From Delphinapterus leucas (lineage: Eukaryota > Chordata > Mammalia > Artiodactyla > Monodontidae), in contig NW_022098049.1 in NCBI RefSeq assembly GCF_002288925.2, forward strand, positions 2,445,227 through 2,509,226: a DNA stretch of 64,000 nucleotides, read 5' to 3'. Shown here in pieces: positions 1-9,100 of this stretch. Within the stretch, counting starts at the first letter, position 1, and each line of letters starts with the position of its first letter. Below the pieces are notes generated by a model that worked only from the letters and a program-made list of their open reading frames with translations, did not search any database and was not told where the DNA came from. The position numbers and the translations under genes were made by a program.

Positions 1-756
1 ATTCATTGCCACGTCAGACCACAAGTGTTCTAAACACAGACTGACTTCAGTTGGCAGAAATATAACATTCTCTTTATTATATAAATATATAATATTCATA
101 TTTCTCAGGCTATATGGCAAAGGATCTCTCAGCTTCTCTCTAAAACAGACAGCTCTTAAGTTGTTTTCTATCACTTGTAGAAGAAAATCCTAGAAACTCC
201 CTAATGTAGAGGACAATGGTCCCATATGATCGTGCTTCTTCCCACCTCTCCATTCTCACCTCCTGATTCTTCAGTGTTCCATTCACAGTGTCAGGATGAG
301 AAAGTTTTCAGGTGGAGATGGAGGAAAAGCATTCCAGACAGGGGTATTCTGTATGCAAAGACCCAAAGGGATTAAGGAGTGTGGCACACTTAGGGAATTC
401 TAAATGTCTTGGTATTTCTGTAGTCTATAATGTGAGTGAGAATGGACGGCTGGGCCTTCCAGTCTAGCGTTCATTTCCTTCAGTTTGGACAGAGACAAGG
501 TTAGAGAAATATTTCTCTACCCTGAGATAAACAAAGTACAAGTGAGATGGGTTTTGCAACTGACAACTTCTTAACAGAGGTAGGGGTGGTGGAGAATGTG
601 GCCCTGAGAAAGCCCACGTTCTGTCTAATCCGGGTAGCCTGTCCTCAGCTCCACTGACTGGTGTGGGGAAGGGTGTCCAATGCTGTGGGATTTCCCACAT
701 TTTCAAGAAGATCCCCAAATCTGGATTTTTAGGAGAATTCTGCTCCCTATGCAACA
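1..756. other. Intergenic DNA, mostly unassigned
   Basis: No exon, SINE or RNA gene is seen. About 300-440 reads like a degraded stretch of the old L2-type repeat found again at 757-1505 (a 'gcattccagacag' core followed by 'gcaaagacccaaaggg'). The ORF-like stretch on the minus strand at 464-757 has no recognisable protein family and is taken as chance. Confidence 0.4.
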
Positions 757-1030
757 TCTATTCATTCATTCAATACTATGTGTTGTTCTAAGCCTGAGGC
801 CAAGGCTGAGAACAAAGCAGACAGAAGTTCCTACATTTGGGGTGCTTCATGTCTGATAGGGGAGACAAATAATTTTAAAACTAAGTAAATTATTAAATAT
901 ATTAGATGGCAATAAGTGTTATAAAGAAAAGTAATGTAGGGGAGGTGGCTGAGAAGGACTGGAGATGTTTTACAGTTTTAAATAACGTGGTTGGGGAAGG
1001 CTTAATCAAGAAGGTGACATGGAAGAGTTC
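757..1030 (-). repeat. Old L2-type LINE fragment, antisense
   Basis: The + strand shows the antisense L2 3' end: 'attcattcattcaatactatg', then a line about animals of the family reading tgttctaag, gaacaaagcagacag, and ggggagacaaataat. Divergent and without a young tail, so an ancient mammalian insertion. Confidence 0.6.
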
Positions 1031-1042
1031 GGACGTCACATA

Positions 1043-1505
1043 ACTGATTCACTCATTCAATACATTCAATGGCATTTATTGAGCACTTACTATGTGTGAG
1101 GCATGATTCTAGGTACTGGGGATAGACTGATGACGAGACAAAGTTCTTTCTTCCATGGAGATTGTATTTTTGCTGGGGAGACAGATAATAAACAAGAAAT
1201 CAAGCAGGACGATGTCCATTAGTGATTCTTTGCAACAAAGAAAATAAACCAAGATAATGTGCTGCAGAGAGGTGGGGGAGAAGCGGCTAGGTCGGACAGA
1301 GAATTTGGCGAAGGCCACTCTAAGTGACAACGGGTGGAGTGAAGGGAGCCTGCTTTGCAAAGGTCTGGGGAAAGACATTCGAAGCCAAGGGAACAGCAAG
1401 GGCAAAAGCCGTGAGGTGATAACAAGCTAGGTCATGGTGCTGAGCATCAGGGGTGATGCCTTGGTTCGTGGAACAGAGCAAAGCACATTCAGGAGGTAAA
1501 ACCAT
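1043..1505 (-). repeat. Second old L2-type fragment, antisense
   Basis: Starts with the same motif set as the preceding copy ('tttattgagcacttactatg', 'taggtactgggga', 'ggggagacagataataaac') and runs on through 'gaacagcaagggcaaaagcc'. Two antisense fragments lie head to tail, either two insertions or a duplicated one. Confidence 0.6.
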
Positions 1506-1836
1506 GGCCAAGGTCAGGCCCAGGCAAAACTGTGAAACAAAATGTTCGCAGTGACTTCCTCTTTCTTCTCTCTAGACACCCCTTCCTCCTCTACAGGTCC
1601 TTCCTTGGCCTCATTTAATCCCCAAGCTCTTTCTCTTTCAAACTTCCTCTCAGAAAAAGATGTGATAGCTTGTACATACTAAAAAATGATAAGGCTAAAA
1701 AGCTATTATTCCTCCTAAGGGTATTTATACTTCAACTACAATGGTTTAATTATGAAATTTGATTTAATTATGAAATATGAATTTGATCAGCTGTTTGGGT
1801 GTTGGAGTATTTGATTGTTGTGGGAATATATTAATT

Positions 1837-2275
1837 TCCTATGGATGCGGTAACAGATTACTGCAAATTTAGTGGCCTAAAACAACACAAATTTATTATC
1901 CTAGAGTTCTGGAGATCAGAAGTCCAAAATGAGTTGGCAGGGTTATGATCTTTTGGGGAGCTTTGGGGGAGAATCTGTTTTCCTTTTCCAGATCCAAGAA
2001 GCTGCCCATGTTCTTTGCCCTGGGGCCCTGTGTCACTTCAACCTCTGCTTCAATTGTCCCGTCTCCGTCTCTGACTGACTTTCCTGCCTCCCTCTCCTAA
2101 GACCCCTGTGATTACATTGAGCCCACTCGGATAATCCAGGATATACCCCTATCTCAAGATCCTTCACTTACTCACACCAGCAAAGACCCTTCTGCCATAT
2201 CAGGCAGCATATTCTCAGGTTCCAGGGAATGAGAATGGGGACATCTTTGGGGGCTATTATTCTATTTACCACAGG
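1837..2275. repeat. Old interspersed repeat, family not assigned
   Basis: Carries the signature 'gtggcctaaaacaacacaaa', 'ttctggagatcagaagtcc', 'ggataatccaggata' and 'acatctttgggggctatt'. The same family recurs at about 54228-54690 and 61495-61740. I know it as a common old mammalian dispersed repeat but cannot name the subfamily from memory. Confidence 0.6.
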
Positions 2276-2716
2276 GAGTGATATTCTGGACTTTGTGAAA
2301 TTAGTCCACCAGATAGCGCCCTACTTCCGGGTTGTTTCTGCTCCTTACTTTTGTTTGAATTGTGGGAATGAAATGGTTCTGTAGTCTTTCTGAAGGGCAG
2401 CTGTTCAAGACAACTGAGTAATTTTCCTTAGTCCAAGTTGGTAAAGCCAGATAAGATGGAATCTCATTGCACTTGTATTTCTGAACACACTGTTTACCCA
2501 TAAGGTTAATTTGAATGGTAGCTTCTGGAATCGGGTTTCTAACACTGCAGTTTCTGACCTCTCTGGAATTTGAATAGCAAAGGCCTACGGAAGCAGAAAT
2601 AGTAGGGGGTCTGAGTCAAGGACCTAAAAGAATGGACATTATCGTTTACCAGAAAGGCTCTATGATGTAATGAGTGCTACATGTGGAGCCCAATGAGTTG
2701 TTTTTGCTTCCTGGTG

Positions 2717-3023
2717 GTTTTTTTTCTTAACTTAATTAATTTATTTTTATATTTATTTTTGGCTGTGTTGGGTCTTCGTTTACTGTGCGAGGGCTTTCTC
2801 TAGTTCCGGCGAGCGGGGGCCACTCTTCATCGTGGTGCGCGGGCCTCTCACTGTCACAGCCTCTCTTGTTGCAGAGCACCGGCTCCGGACGCGCAGGCTC
2901 AGCGGCCATGGCTCATGGGCTCAGTTGCTCCACGGCGTGTGGGATCTTCCCAGACCAGGGCTCGAACCCGTGTCCCCTGCATTGACAGGCAGATCCTCAA
3001 CCACTGCGCCACCAGGGAAGCCC
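2717..3023 (-). mobile_element. CHR-type SINE, full length
   Basis: Read on the minus strand it begins 'gggcttccctggtggcgcag' (Pol III A-box region), has a B-box-like 'gggttcgagccc', and ends in an A-rich tail seen on + as T-rich DNA at 2717-2760. The 12-bp target duplication TGCTTCCTGGTG lies at 2705-2716 and 3024-3035, so both ends are fixed exactly. Confidence 0.93.
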
Positions 3024-3789
3024 TGCTTCCTGGTGTTTGAGGGAGCAGTCCTGTTCCTGAACTTCCCAGCACAGGGGTCTTTGAGCCCTGTGGATTAACC
3101 TATGGTCTCTCTGAACTGCTTTGTTTCCCGTCTCTCAAAGACTGGCGCCTTGGGGGAAATGAGGCAGATCAGTATTTTAATTAGCACCTGTGTTTCATAA
3201 GCCAAGCTCTGTCATCAGTTCCTACTTAGAAGGGCTTGTTGTTTGGATTTTTCCCATACATAGCTTTGACCCATTACCATTTCCTCCTTCAAATTTCTTT
3301 CTCAGCTTCTTGCTGCATTAGGATCTTTTCTATACTAATCTTTCCTATTCTACTTACTGAGTTAGATTCTTTTCTTTTGATGGTCAGGTTTCCAAAGGTC
3401 CATGTCTTATTGATTTAGCAGGTGTAAGTTCACTTCCACCATCCCCTGTCTACTTCTGTAGTTTTTGAAGTGTCTATAGTCAATATTTGTTGATAAACAA
3501 AAAAGATGAATTTAGCAGGTGCTCGTGTTTGCTATAATTCCCTAAACAATGGTTTACAAAGATTTAAAAATTATGTTGACTTTAATTTTCATTGTTACAT
3601 TGCATTAAATCAAAGTTAGACTTTGGAAGAATATGAGTTCTTCTACACTTAATTATTCAAAAAAATATTGTTGAGGGGGATTTATGTTGTTGACTTTAAA
3701 TGAACATTATCTGAACTGGAACAGCAGGCAGAACAGTTCAGTGAGAGCCTGAATCAAGGAATTGAAAGGATGGCTCTGGCAGGAGAGAG
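3024..3789. other. Intergenic, no gene seen
   Basis: AT-rich DNA without exon, SINE or tandem repeat. An ORF-like stretch at 3236-3418 matches no family I recognise and lacks any splice or promoter context. Confidence 0.5.
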
Positions 3790-3990
3790 TCTTAGGCTCC
3801 AGTTTGGCACTGTCTCTACCACCTGTATGACCTTATGAGTAAGTCAGGCAGCCCTGCCAAGCCTCGGTTTCCTCCTCTGTTAAACTGGGATTTCAAGAGT
3901 GGGATTCTTTCATAAGGCTGTGAGAAATAACCTGTTGTAAGTCAAGGGCTTAATACATAGCAGGCAGGCAATCAATACTTGTTGAATAAA
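3790..3990 (+). repeat. MIR SINE fragment
   Basis: Sense MIR landmarks appear in order: 'tgtatgaccttatgagtaag', 'ctcggtttcctcctctgtta', 'aactgggat', then 'taatacatagcaggcaggc' and 'aatacttgttgaat'. Old and divergent. Confidence 0.65.
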
Positions 3991-4269
3991 CATCTCATGG
4001 TCAGAGTTCTTTTAATTTTAGCTATGATGTCGAGGGTCTGTAGTCATAGGAGTCAAAGCATTTAGTTATGGGCTCTTATAGTTGGATAACACGAGTCCAA
4101 TGTATCTGTGCAAGGGCAGCGTGGATCATATTTGTTTCAACCCATTAGAGATAATAAGGTCTCTGCCATGCATCAGGCTGCTGCTGATCTGTGCCCTAGG
4201 TGTCATAAAAAGTTCTAAGTATACATCTGTCAGGTGTGGAATAAAATATTTAAAACCATTGATTTCTTT

Positions 4270-4583
4270 TTAAAATTTATTTTCCTTGTTTTCTTGGCTG
4301 TGTCGGGTCGTATTTGCGGTACACGGGATCTTCGTCGAGGTGTGCGGGCTCTTTTGTCGTGGCGCTCGGGCTTCTCTAGTTGTGGAGTGCGGCTTTATCT
4401 TTCTAGTTGTGGCGCGAGGGCTCCAGGGCGCATGGGCTCTCTCGTTGAGGAGTGCGAGCTCAGCAGTTGTGGTGCGGGGGCTTCGTTGCCCCGCAGCATG
4501 CGGGATCTTAGTTCTCCGGGACCAGGGATTGTCCCCTGCATTGGAAGGCGGATTCTTTACCGCTGGACCACCAGGGAAGGCCC
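4270..4583 (-). mobile_element. Older CHR-type SINE
   Basis: Same architecture as the young copies in antisense ('gttttcttggctgtgtcggg' to 'ccaccagggaaggccc') but with repeated 'agttgtgg' modules in the body and many substitutions. No convincing target duplication is visible, which fits its greater age. Confidence 0.85.
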
Positions 4584-4899
4584 TTAAAACAGTGGTTTAA
4601 AACTGAAACAGATACTGTGGTTGCTTGCCAGTAACAAGGGTCATGGGTTTGCTAAGCCAGTGTAACAAATTCTGGAAGAAAGTGTCCCCAAAGACCTTCT
4701 CACTAGAACTGAAATTAAGAGTGTCTTAATTTCTGCCTTTAAAAAGTGACTCCGGAGCCGTCTGTAAGGAGCAGAGCAGTAACAGGCTGCATGCAAGAAT
4801 CTTATCTCCTAGATTACTTCTGGATCTCCCCCACGTCAGCACCGGCTGTTTACCATTTCAACTCCCTGAATCCCTACATTTTAAGAATTTGGACCTTTG

Positions 4900-5013
4900 T
4901 GGGAATTCCCTGGCCGTCCAATGGTTAGGACTCTGCGCTTGCAGAGGGCCAGGGGGTTCAGTCCCTGGTGGGGGAACTAAGATCCCGCCAACCGGGCCGC
5001 AACAAAACAAGCA
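4900..5013 (+). mobile_element. Short tRNA-derived SINE (CHR-1/Bov-tA-like)
   Basis: Sense element with A-box region 'aattccctggccgtccaatg', 'gttaggactctgcgcttgc', B-box-like 'gggttcagtccctgg', and 'gggaactaagatcccgcc'. The tail is degraded. It belongs to the older tRNA-Glu SINE class shared by whales and ruminants. Confidence 0.8.
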
Positions 5014-5221
5014 TGTGGAGCTCTGAAGGAGAGCCCAACTGTTCCTCTTCCACAAGATGTAGCAGCTATCAGGAGGGGATGAAGCATCGCTAGACCTTTG
5101 CTCCATTCCACTGGGGGGAAAGCTCTGACTTACACGTTTCCTTCATGAGCCTGGACCCCTTCCACCTGGCCTCGGTTCGGGGTTGGCTCTTAAGAGCCCC
5201 CGGGACCTCACCGTTCTTGCC

Positions 5222-5426
5222 TTTTTTTTTTTTTGCGGTACGCGGGCCTCTCACTGCTGTGGCCTCTCCCGTTGGGGAGCACAGGCTCCGGACGCGCAGG
5301 TTCAGCGGCCATGGCTCACGGGCCTAGCCGCTCCGCGGCACGTGGGATCCTCCCAGACCGGGGCACGAACCCATGTCCCCTGCGTCGGCAGGCGGACTCT
5401 CAACCACTACGCCACCAGGGAAGCCC
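5222..5426 (-). mobile_element. Young CHR-type SINE beside the FAM91A1 promoter
   Basis: Antisense copy with a T tract at 5222-5234, the 'gcggtacgcgggcctctcac' end and the 'ccaccagggaagccc' head. Duplicated TCTTGCC at 5215-5221 and 5427-5433 marks the insertion. It ends only about 330 bp upstream of the ETS-like core promoter sites and contributes many CpGs to the upstream edge of the CpG island. Confidence 0.93.
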
Positions 5427-5729
5427 TCTTGCCCGTTTTTAAGTCAACTATGGCCCCCTTCCCAAGTCGCTGCTTCTTGGCCGGCCCTCCCCCAGCGCCT
5501 GTAACCGCCCGTTCCAGGGCCACCCGGGCTCGCATTTGGGGGAAAGTGGGTCATCCAGCAATGGCAATAGAAACCCAATTAATTCATCCAGAGACTGACA
5601 GAAGGACACGGAGCGCTCGAGCAAGGAACGACTACCCGGGTCCCTGCCGGCTCTACCTCACTGCCCCGCCCCTCAGCTTGCAGGGGGCGGGCAGGAAGGC
5701 TGGTCCCGGGCTCCGCCCCCCGGCCTCGG

Positions 5730-5748
5730 CCCCCCCCCCCCCCCCCCC
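5730..5748. repeat. C19 homopolymer
   Basis: Nineteen consecutive C, directly upstream of the ETS-like site. A G19 run on the opposite strand could form G-quadruplexes. Homopolymers of this length vary in length and are a frequent sequencing weak spot. Confidence 0.97.
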
Positions 5749-5757
5749 GCCGCCGAG

Positions 5758-5789
5758 CGGAAGTGACGCACGCCCGAAGCCATTTCCGG
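5758..5789 (+). promoter_or_regulatory. Paired ETS-like sites in core promoter
   Basis: CGGAAGTGAC at 5758-5767 matches the ETS (GABPA/ELK type) consensus and runs into TGACGCA at 5764-5770, which resembles a half CRE. A second inverted site, TTCCGG, is at 5784-5789. Paired ETS sites of this kind commonly set the start region of TATA-less promoters. The transcription start is inferred to lie near 5780-5830. Confidence 0.6.
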
Positions 5790-5799
5790 CGGGCCGAAA

Positions 5800-6037
5800 C
5801 TAGGAAGAAACTTGGAGCAGCTGAGGCGTCCGACCCCCTGTCTCCTCTGCTCCCGTGCCCCGTGGCCCGGGCCGCACCGAGCTGTCGGGAGCCCAGGCCA
5901 TGGGGCAGCCCGGGCCGTCCGCAGTGTGAGGCGTGGGGCCTCCCGCGGGCTCCTCGGACGGGCTACGGGCGGGCAGGCGGGAGGCGTCGTTCCAGCTGCG
6001 GTCCTGGCCACCGCCGCCCTCCCGGGCTCCCGGCATC
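5800..6037 (+). other. FAM91A1: Probable FAM91A1 5' UTR
   Basis: GC-rich leader between the inferred start region and the ATG at 6038. No splice site is needed to reach the start codon. Its 5' end is an estimate from the promoter motifs only. Confidence 0.55.
5900..5929 (+). promoter_or_regulatory. Possible upstream ORF, 9 codons
   Basis: ATG at 5900 in a strong initiation context (GGCCATGG) opens an ORF of nine codons, MGQPGPSAV, closed by TGA at 5927-5929. It is in the same frame as the main ATG 138 bp downstream, so the TGA also rules out an ATG-initiated N-terminal extension from upstream. If transcripts include this site, it should lower or regulate initiation at 6038. Confidence 0.45.
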
Positions 6038-6109
6038 ATGAACATAGACGTGGAGTTCCACATCCGGCACAACTACCCCTGGAGCAAGCTGCCGGCCAAC
6101 GTGAGGCAG
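6038..6109 (+). CDS. FAM91A1: FAM91A1 exon 1 (coding part)
   Basis: Encodes residues 1-24, [20 protein letters not shown] and NVRQ. Ends in phase 0 at donor cag|gtaggg. The exon lies inside the CpG island. Confidence 0.96.
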
Positions 6110-9100
6110 GTAGGGAACTTGGGGCCGGGGTCCCGCCCCGCCGTCACCTGCTCGCCGAGCCCGCGGGGCCGAGGCTGGCGCCTCTGGGCTGGCTCCCGGC
6201 CTTCCCCCGCCCAGGGTCTTGAGATAACCTACCTGCAGCCCGCGGGTGAGGAGGGGACGGTCCTGGGGCCACAGGGGCAGGATGGGGCCGTTTCGAAATG
6301 GGATGGAATGGTGTCCAGTGGACTCGCTTGCCGCCTTCGCACGCAGACTCCCTTCAACCGGGCACTGCGCTAGGCACCTTCGAAACAAATTTAAAACACG
6401 GCTCTTGACCTCCAGAACTGCGGGATGGTGGGAAAGGGACGAGAAACAAATGAATCCGTTACAGGCTGATAGCAGCTCACACGAACCTGCATGATAGTAT
6501 ATGCGAGCGCGCAGAGGAGGGCGTCAGAAACCGTCCAGGGAGTGTCAGGACGTTGTGTAGGGGAGGCATTTAAATTGGGCCTTAAAGGACGAATAAGAGA
6601 TAAGAGGGATTCAAGATTTTCCAGCGAGAGGGAAAGTCATTTTAAGAAGCTTTGACGAGTGAAAGCGTGCTTTGAGAGTAGTGAGCGACCTCCTCCATCA
6701 CCGGAATCCGGAGGTTTAGATGTATTGGTGTGTTTGGCAGTGGGGCTTGGTGAGTGCGTGGGGAGTGGTAGCGGTCAGGGCCGGATTTTAAAGGGCTTTC
6801 GGACTTTGTTTTGTTGGACTTCAGTCTGTCAACAAGATGAGTTTATTAGAGATGTTGCAACAAGAGAGCAACAGGAGGTTTTTGTCCGAGAGGTAGTTCT
6901 CAAATGCTTAAGTGTTATTTTTACTCAGTTGTTTTACAGATATTTATTGAACACCTACTATGTGCTATGCCTTGTTTTAGGTGCGGGTTATTTGCAACAG
7001 TCAACACGGGAAAGCCCTGTCTTCATGGAGCTTACGTTTTAGTAAAGAAAGACAGTTAACAAATAAATGAATAAATACATAATATGGTGGGCGGTGGTAA
7101 AGGTTATGAAGAAGTGATATGTGCTGTATAGAAGGCACTTTTTCTCTCTGGTCATAGATGGACCTTCAAGTTCCCGCCATGTTGCTTGGTTGAGAGTGAA
7201 ATTCTGTTTTCCATTGGTGCTGGACACTGGCATATTTGGAAAGTTTGGGTTGTTGGTGGTGATGGTATAAGGATTATTACTTTGCCTCCTCTCCCAGCTT
7301 GGGGTCTTAGTTCCAGGAAATGAATAATTTAAGGTTCTGGCGGTGCATTGTGTGGCAGAGAAAACGCTTGCACTTCAAGATACCAAAAATACAAGGAAGT
7401 GGAAAGATAAATTTAAGGAACTCAGAATTCTTGGGTGGCAGTGGCTGCCCATGTGACGTTAATCTTGAATGGGAGGAAGAAAGCTCTAAACCTGAAAGAC
7501 TAAGTTTCTCTTGTTAAACTGGAATGAGGGCTTTGATGGGCACTTTTTGTTTTTAGGGTTTTGTGCCATATGGCAAGACAGCTGGAAGAACCAACAATCC
7601 TTTGTTTCCATGTTTTCTCTACTCTTTGTTTCACAAAAATAAATGTAACATAATAGAAGAAAGATGGATGATTCAGTTATGTCCAACAGAAATAATTGAT
7701 CTTAATTAGTATTGGGAAAAGGCTTTTTTTTTGAATTTTAGAATTTTATTTTATTTATTTTTTTATACAGCAGGTTCTTATTATCTATTTTGTACATATC
7801 ACAAAAACCTTTCCAAACCTTAGTCATGACTATTAAAAATAATCTTAGAACAGTGTTATACTTAAGCACAAGCATGACATTAAATTAAACCTTTTTTTGG
7901 TGAGACCACTTACAAGAATTGGTGTTTTAGCTTAGGATAAGCTTCCGCTTGTAGAAGGTGTTGCAAAACCCATCTGTACAAATTACTTCATGGATTTTCT
8001 CTAGCCTTGCTCTTTTTCCCTAGCTCTACCTTGGATTAGGACATCAGCTTTCTGTCTGGTGTCTAGCACTCAGAAAAGTACCTTCCTATCCATTCTTCAT
8101 ACTATACTGTGCTGAGGTTTCTAAAATGCAAACCCAGTCCTATTTCTATTTGTCTCCATAGATTACATGTTGCTTCTTTTTGAATTGAGATGTTAACTCC
8201 TCTAGAAAGGTTTTCCTGACCTATCTCTGGAGTAGTTGACCCTCGGGTGTGCTGCCCCAGCACTGTATTTCTCACCCATAGCACTTACCCCACTATGTTG
8301 TATTTTCTGGTTACATTACTTGTTTTTGCTTTTGTATTTTGAGCACCTATCTCTTAGTTGGCTTTTAGTAAAATACTTTTGCAGTGAATGAGTGATAGTA
8401 TCAGTCTGAGATTTTTTTCCAGGAGCTAAAGCTTAGTCAGTTTAAAAGTGGGGAATAGTCCTTGTGTGGAAAGAATTTGGTTTTTGGTGTTAAAGATACT
8501 AAGTACTTTGATAAGAGTTTCTGGTAAGTTTTGATGAGTTTAATTCGAAAGTGACTCATATTTCCCAGTTTTGAAAGCTGGTGGAAGGTGATCCAGATTT
8601 TTTTTAATGTATTTTTTAAAAAAATATTTGAAAAAATAGTTTTTATATAAATGAGATGAAAATTTTTTACATGGTGTGAGCTATACTAGACTTTCAGAAA
8701 TACATTAAAAAGTTATGGATCAGGCCATTATTTCAGGATCTTTCTATGTAGTTTACCAGTATTCATTGTTCAAAACAATTCATAGTTGTTTTATTTGAAG
8801 GGAAATTTTATGATGAGGTTCCAAGGAGGGTCAATTAAAAAAAACTATTGTGTATTTTGGGGGAGGTGGTGCACATTGGGGTTTGTAGGAGCAAAAGCTT
8901 TAGAAAGAATTCTTTATGCTTTTAGCATCATCTGATCCACAGTGGGTGTTTTACAGCCGGTTTCTATGTCACTCCTTCTGTTTTAGTTCCTTTTATCTGC
9001 AGCCCAGCTTCATTTGTCAGACCTGGTGGGAATTTCTACAGGGTCTGCACTGTCTCCCAGTAAAACGACCTTTCTTTCGTTGCCTCCTGTAGTGGCAGCA

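Larger units (their letters stand above)
5430..6260 (+). promoter_or_regulatory. FAM91A1: CpG-island promoter of FAM91A1
   Basis: GC content rises sharply and CpG is dense from about 5440 to 6260, covering the 5' UTR, exon 1 and the start of intron 1. GC boxes are visible at 5664-5672 (ccccgcccc), 5683-5691 (gggggcggg) and 5711-5720 (ctccgccccc). No TATA box is seen, as is usual for broadly expressed genes. The same GC-rich DNA on the minus strand also holds ORF-like stretches, which I take as a composition effect. Confidence 0.85.

Noticed and set aside
1..5400. Exons of ANXA13, the upstream neighbour in human
   Set aside because: No annexin repeat sequence is visible on either strand.
5183..5803. 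206-codon open frame upstream of FAM91A1
   Set aside because: It runs through a SINE and the CpG-rich promoter; openness follows from GC composition, and the C19 tract would encode a proline run. No gene evidence.
5933..6037. N-terminal extension of FAM91A1 from a GTG codon
   Set aside because: The frame is open back to 5933, but there is no ATG and an in-frame TGA sits at 5927-5929; the family protein starts at MNIDVEFH.
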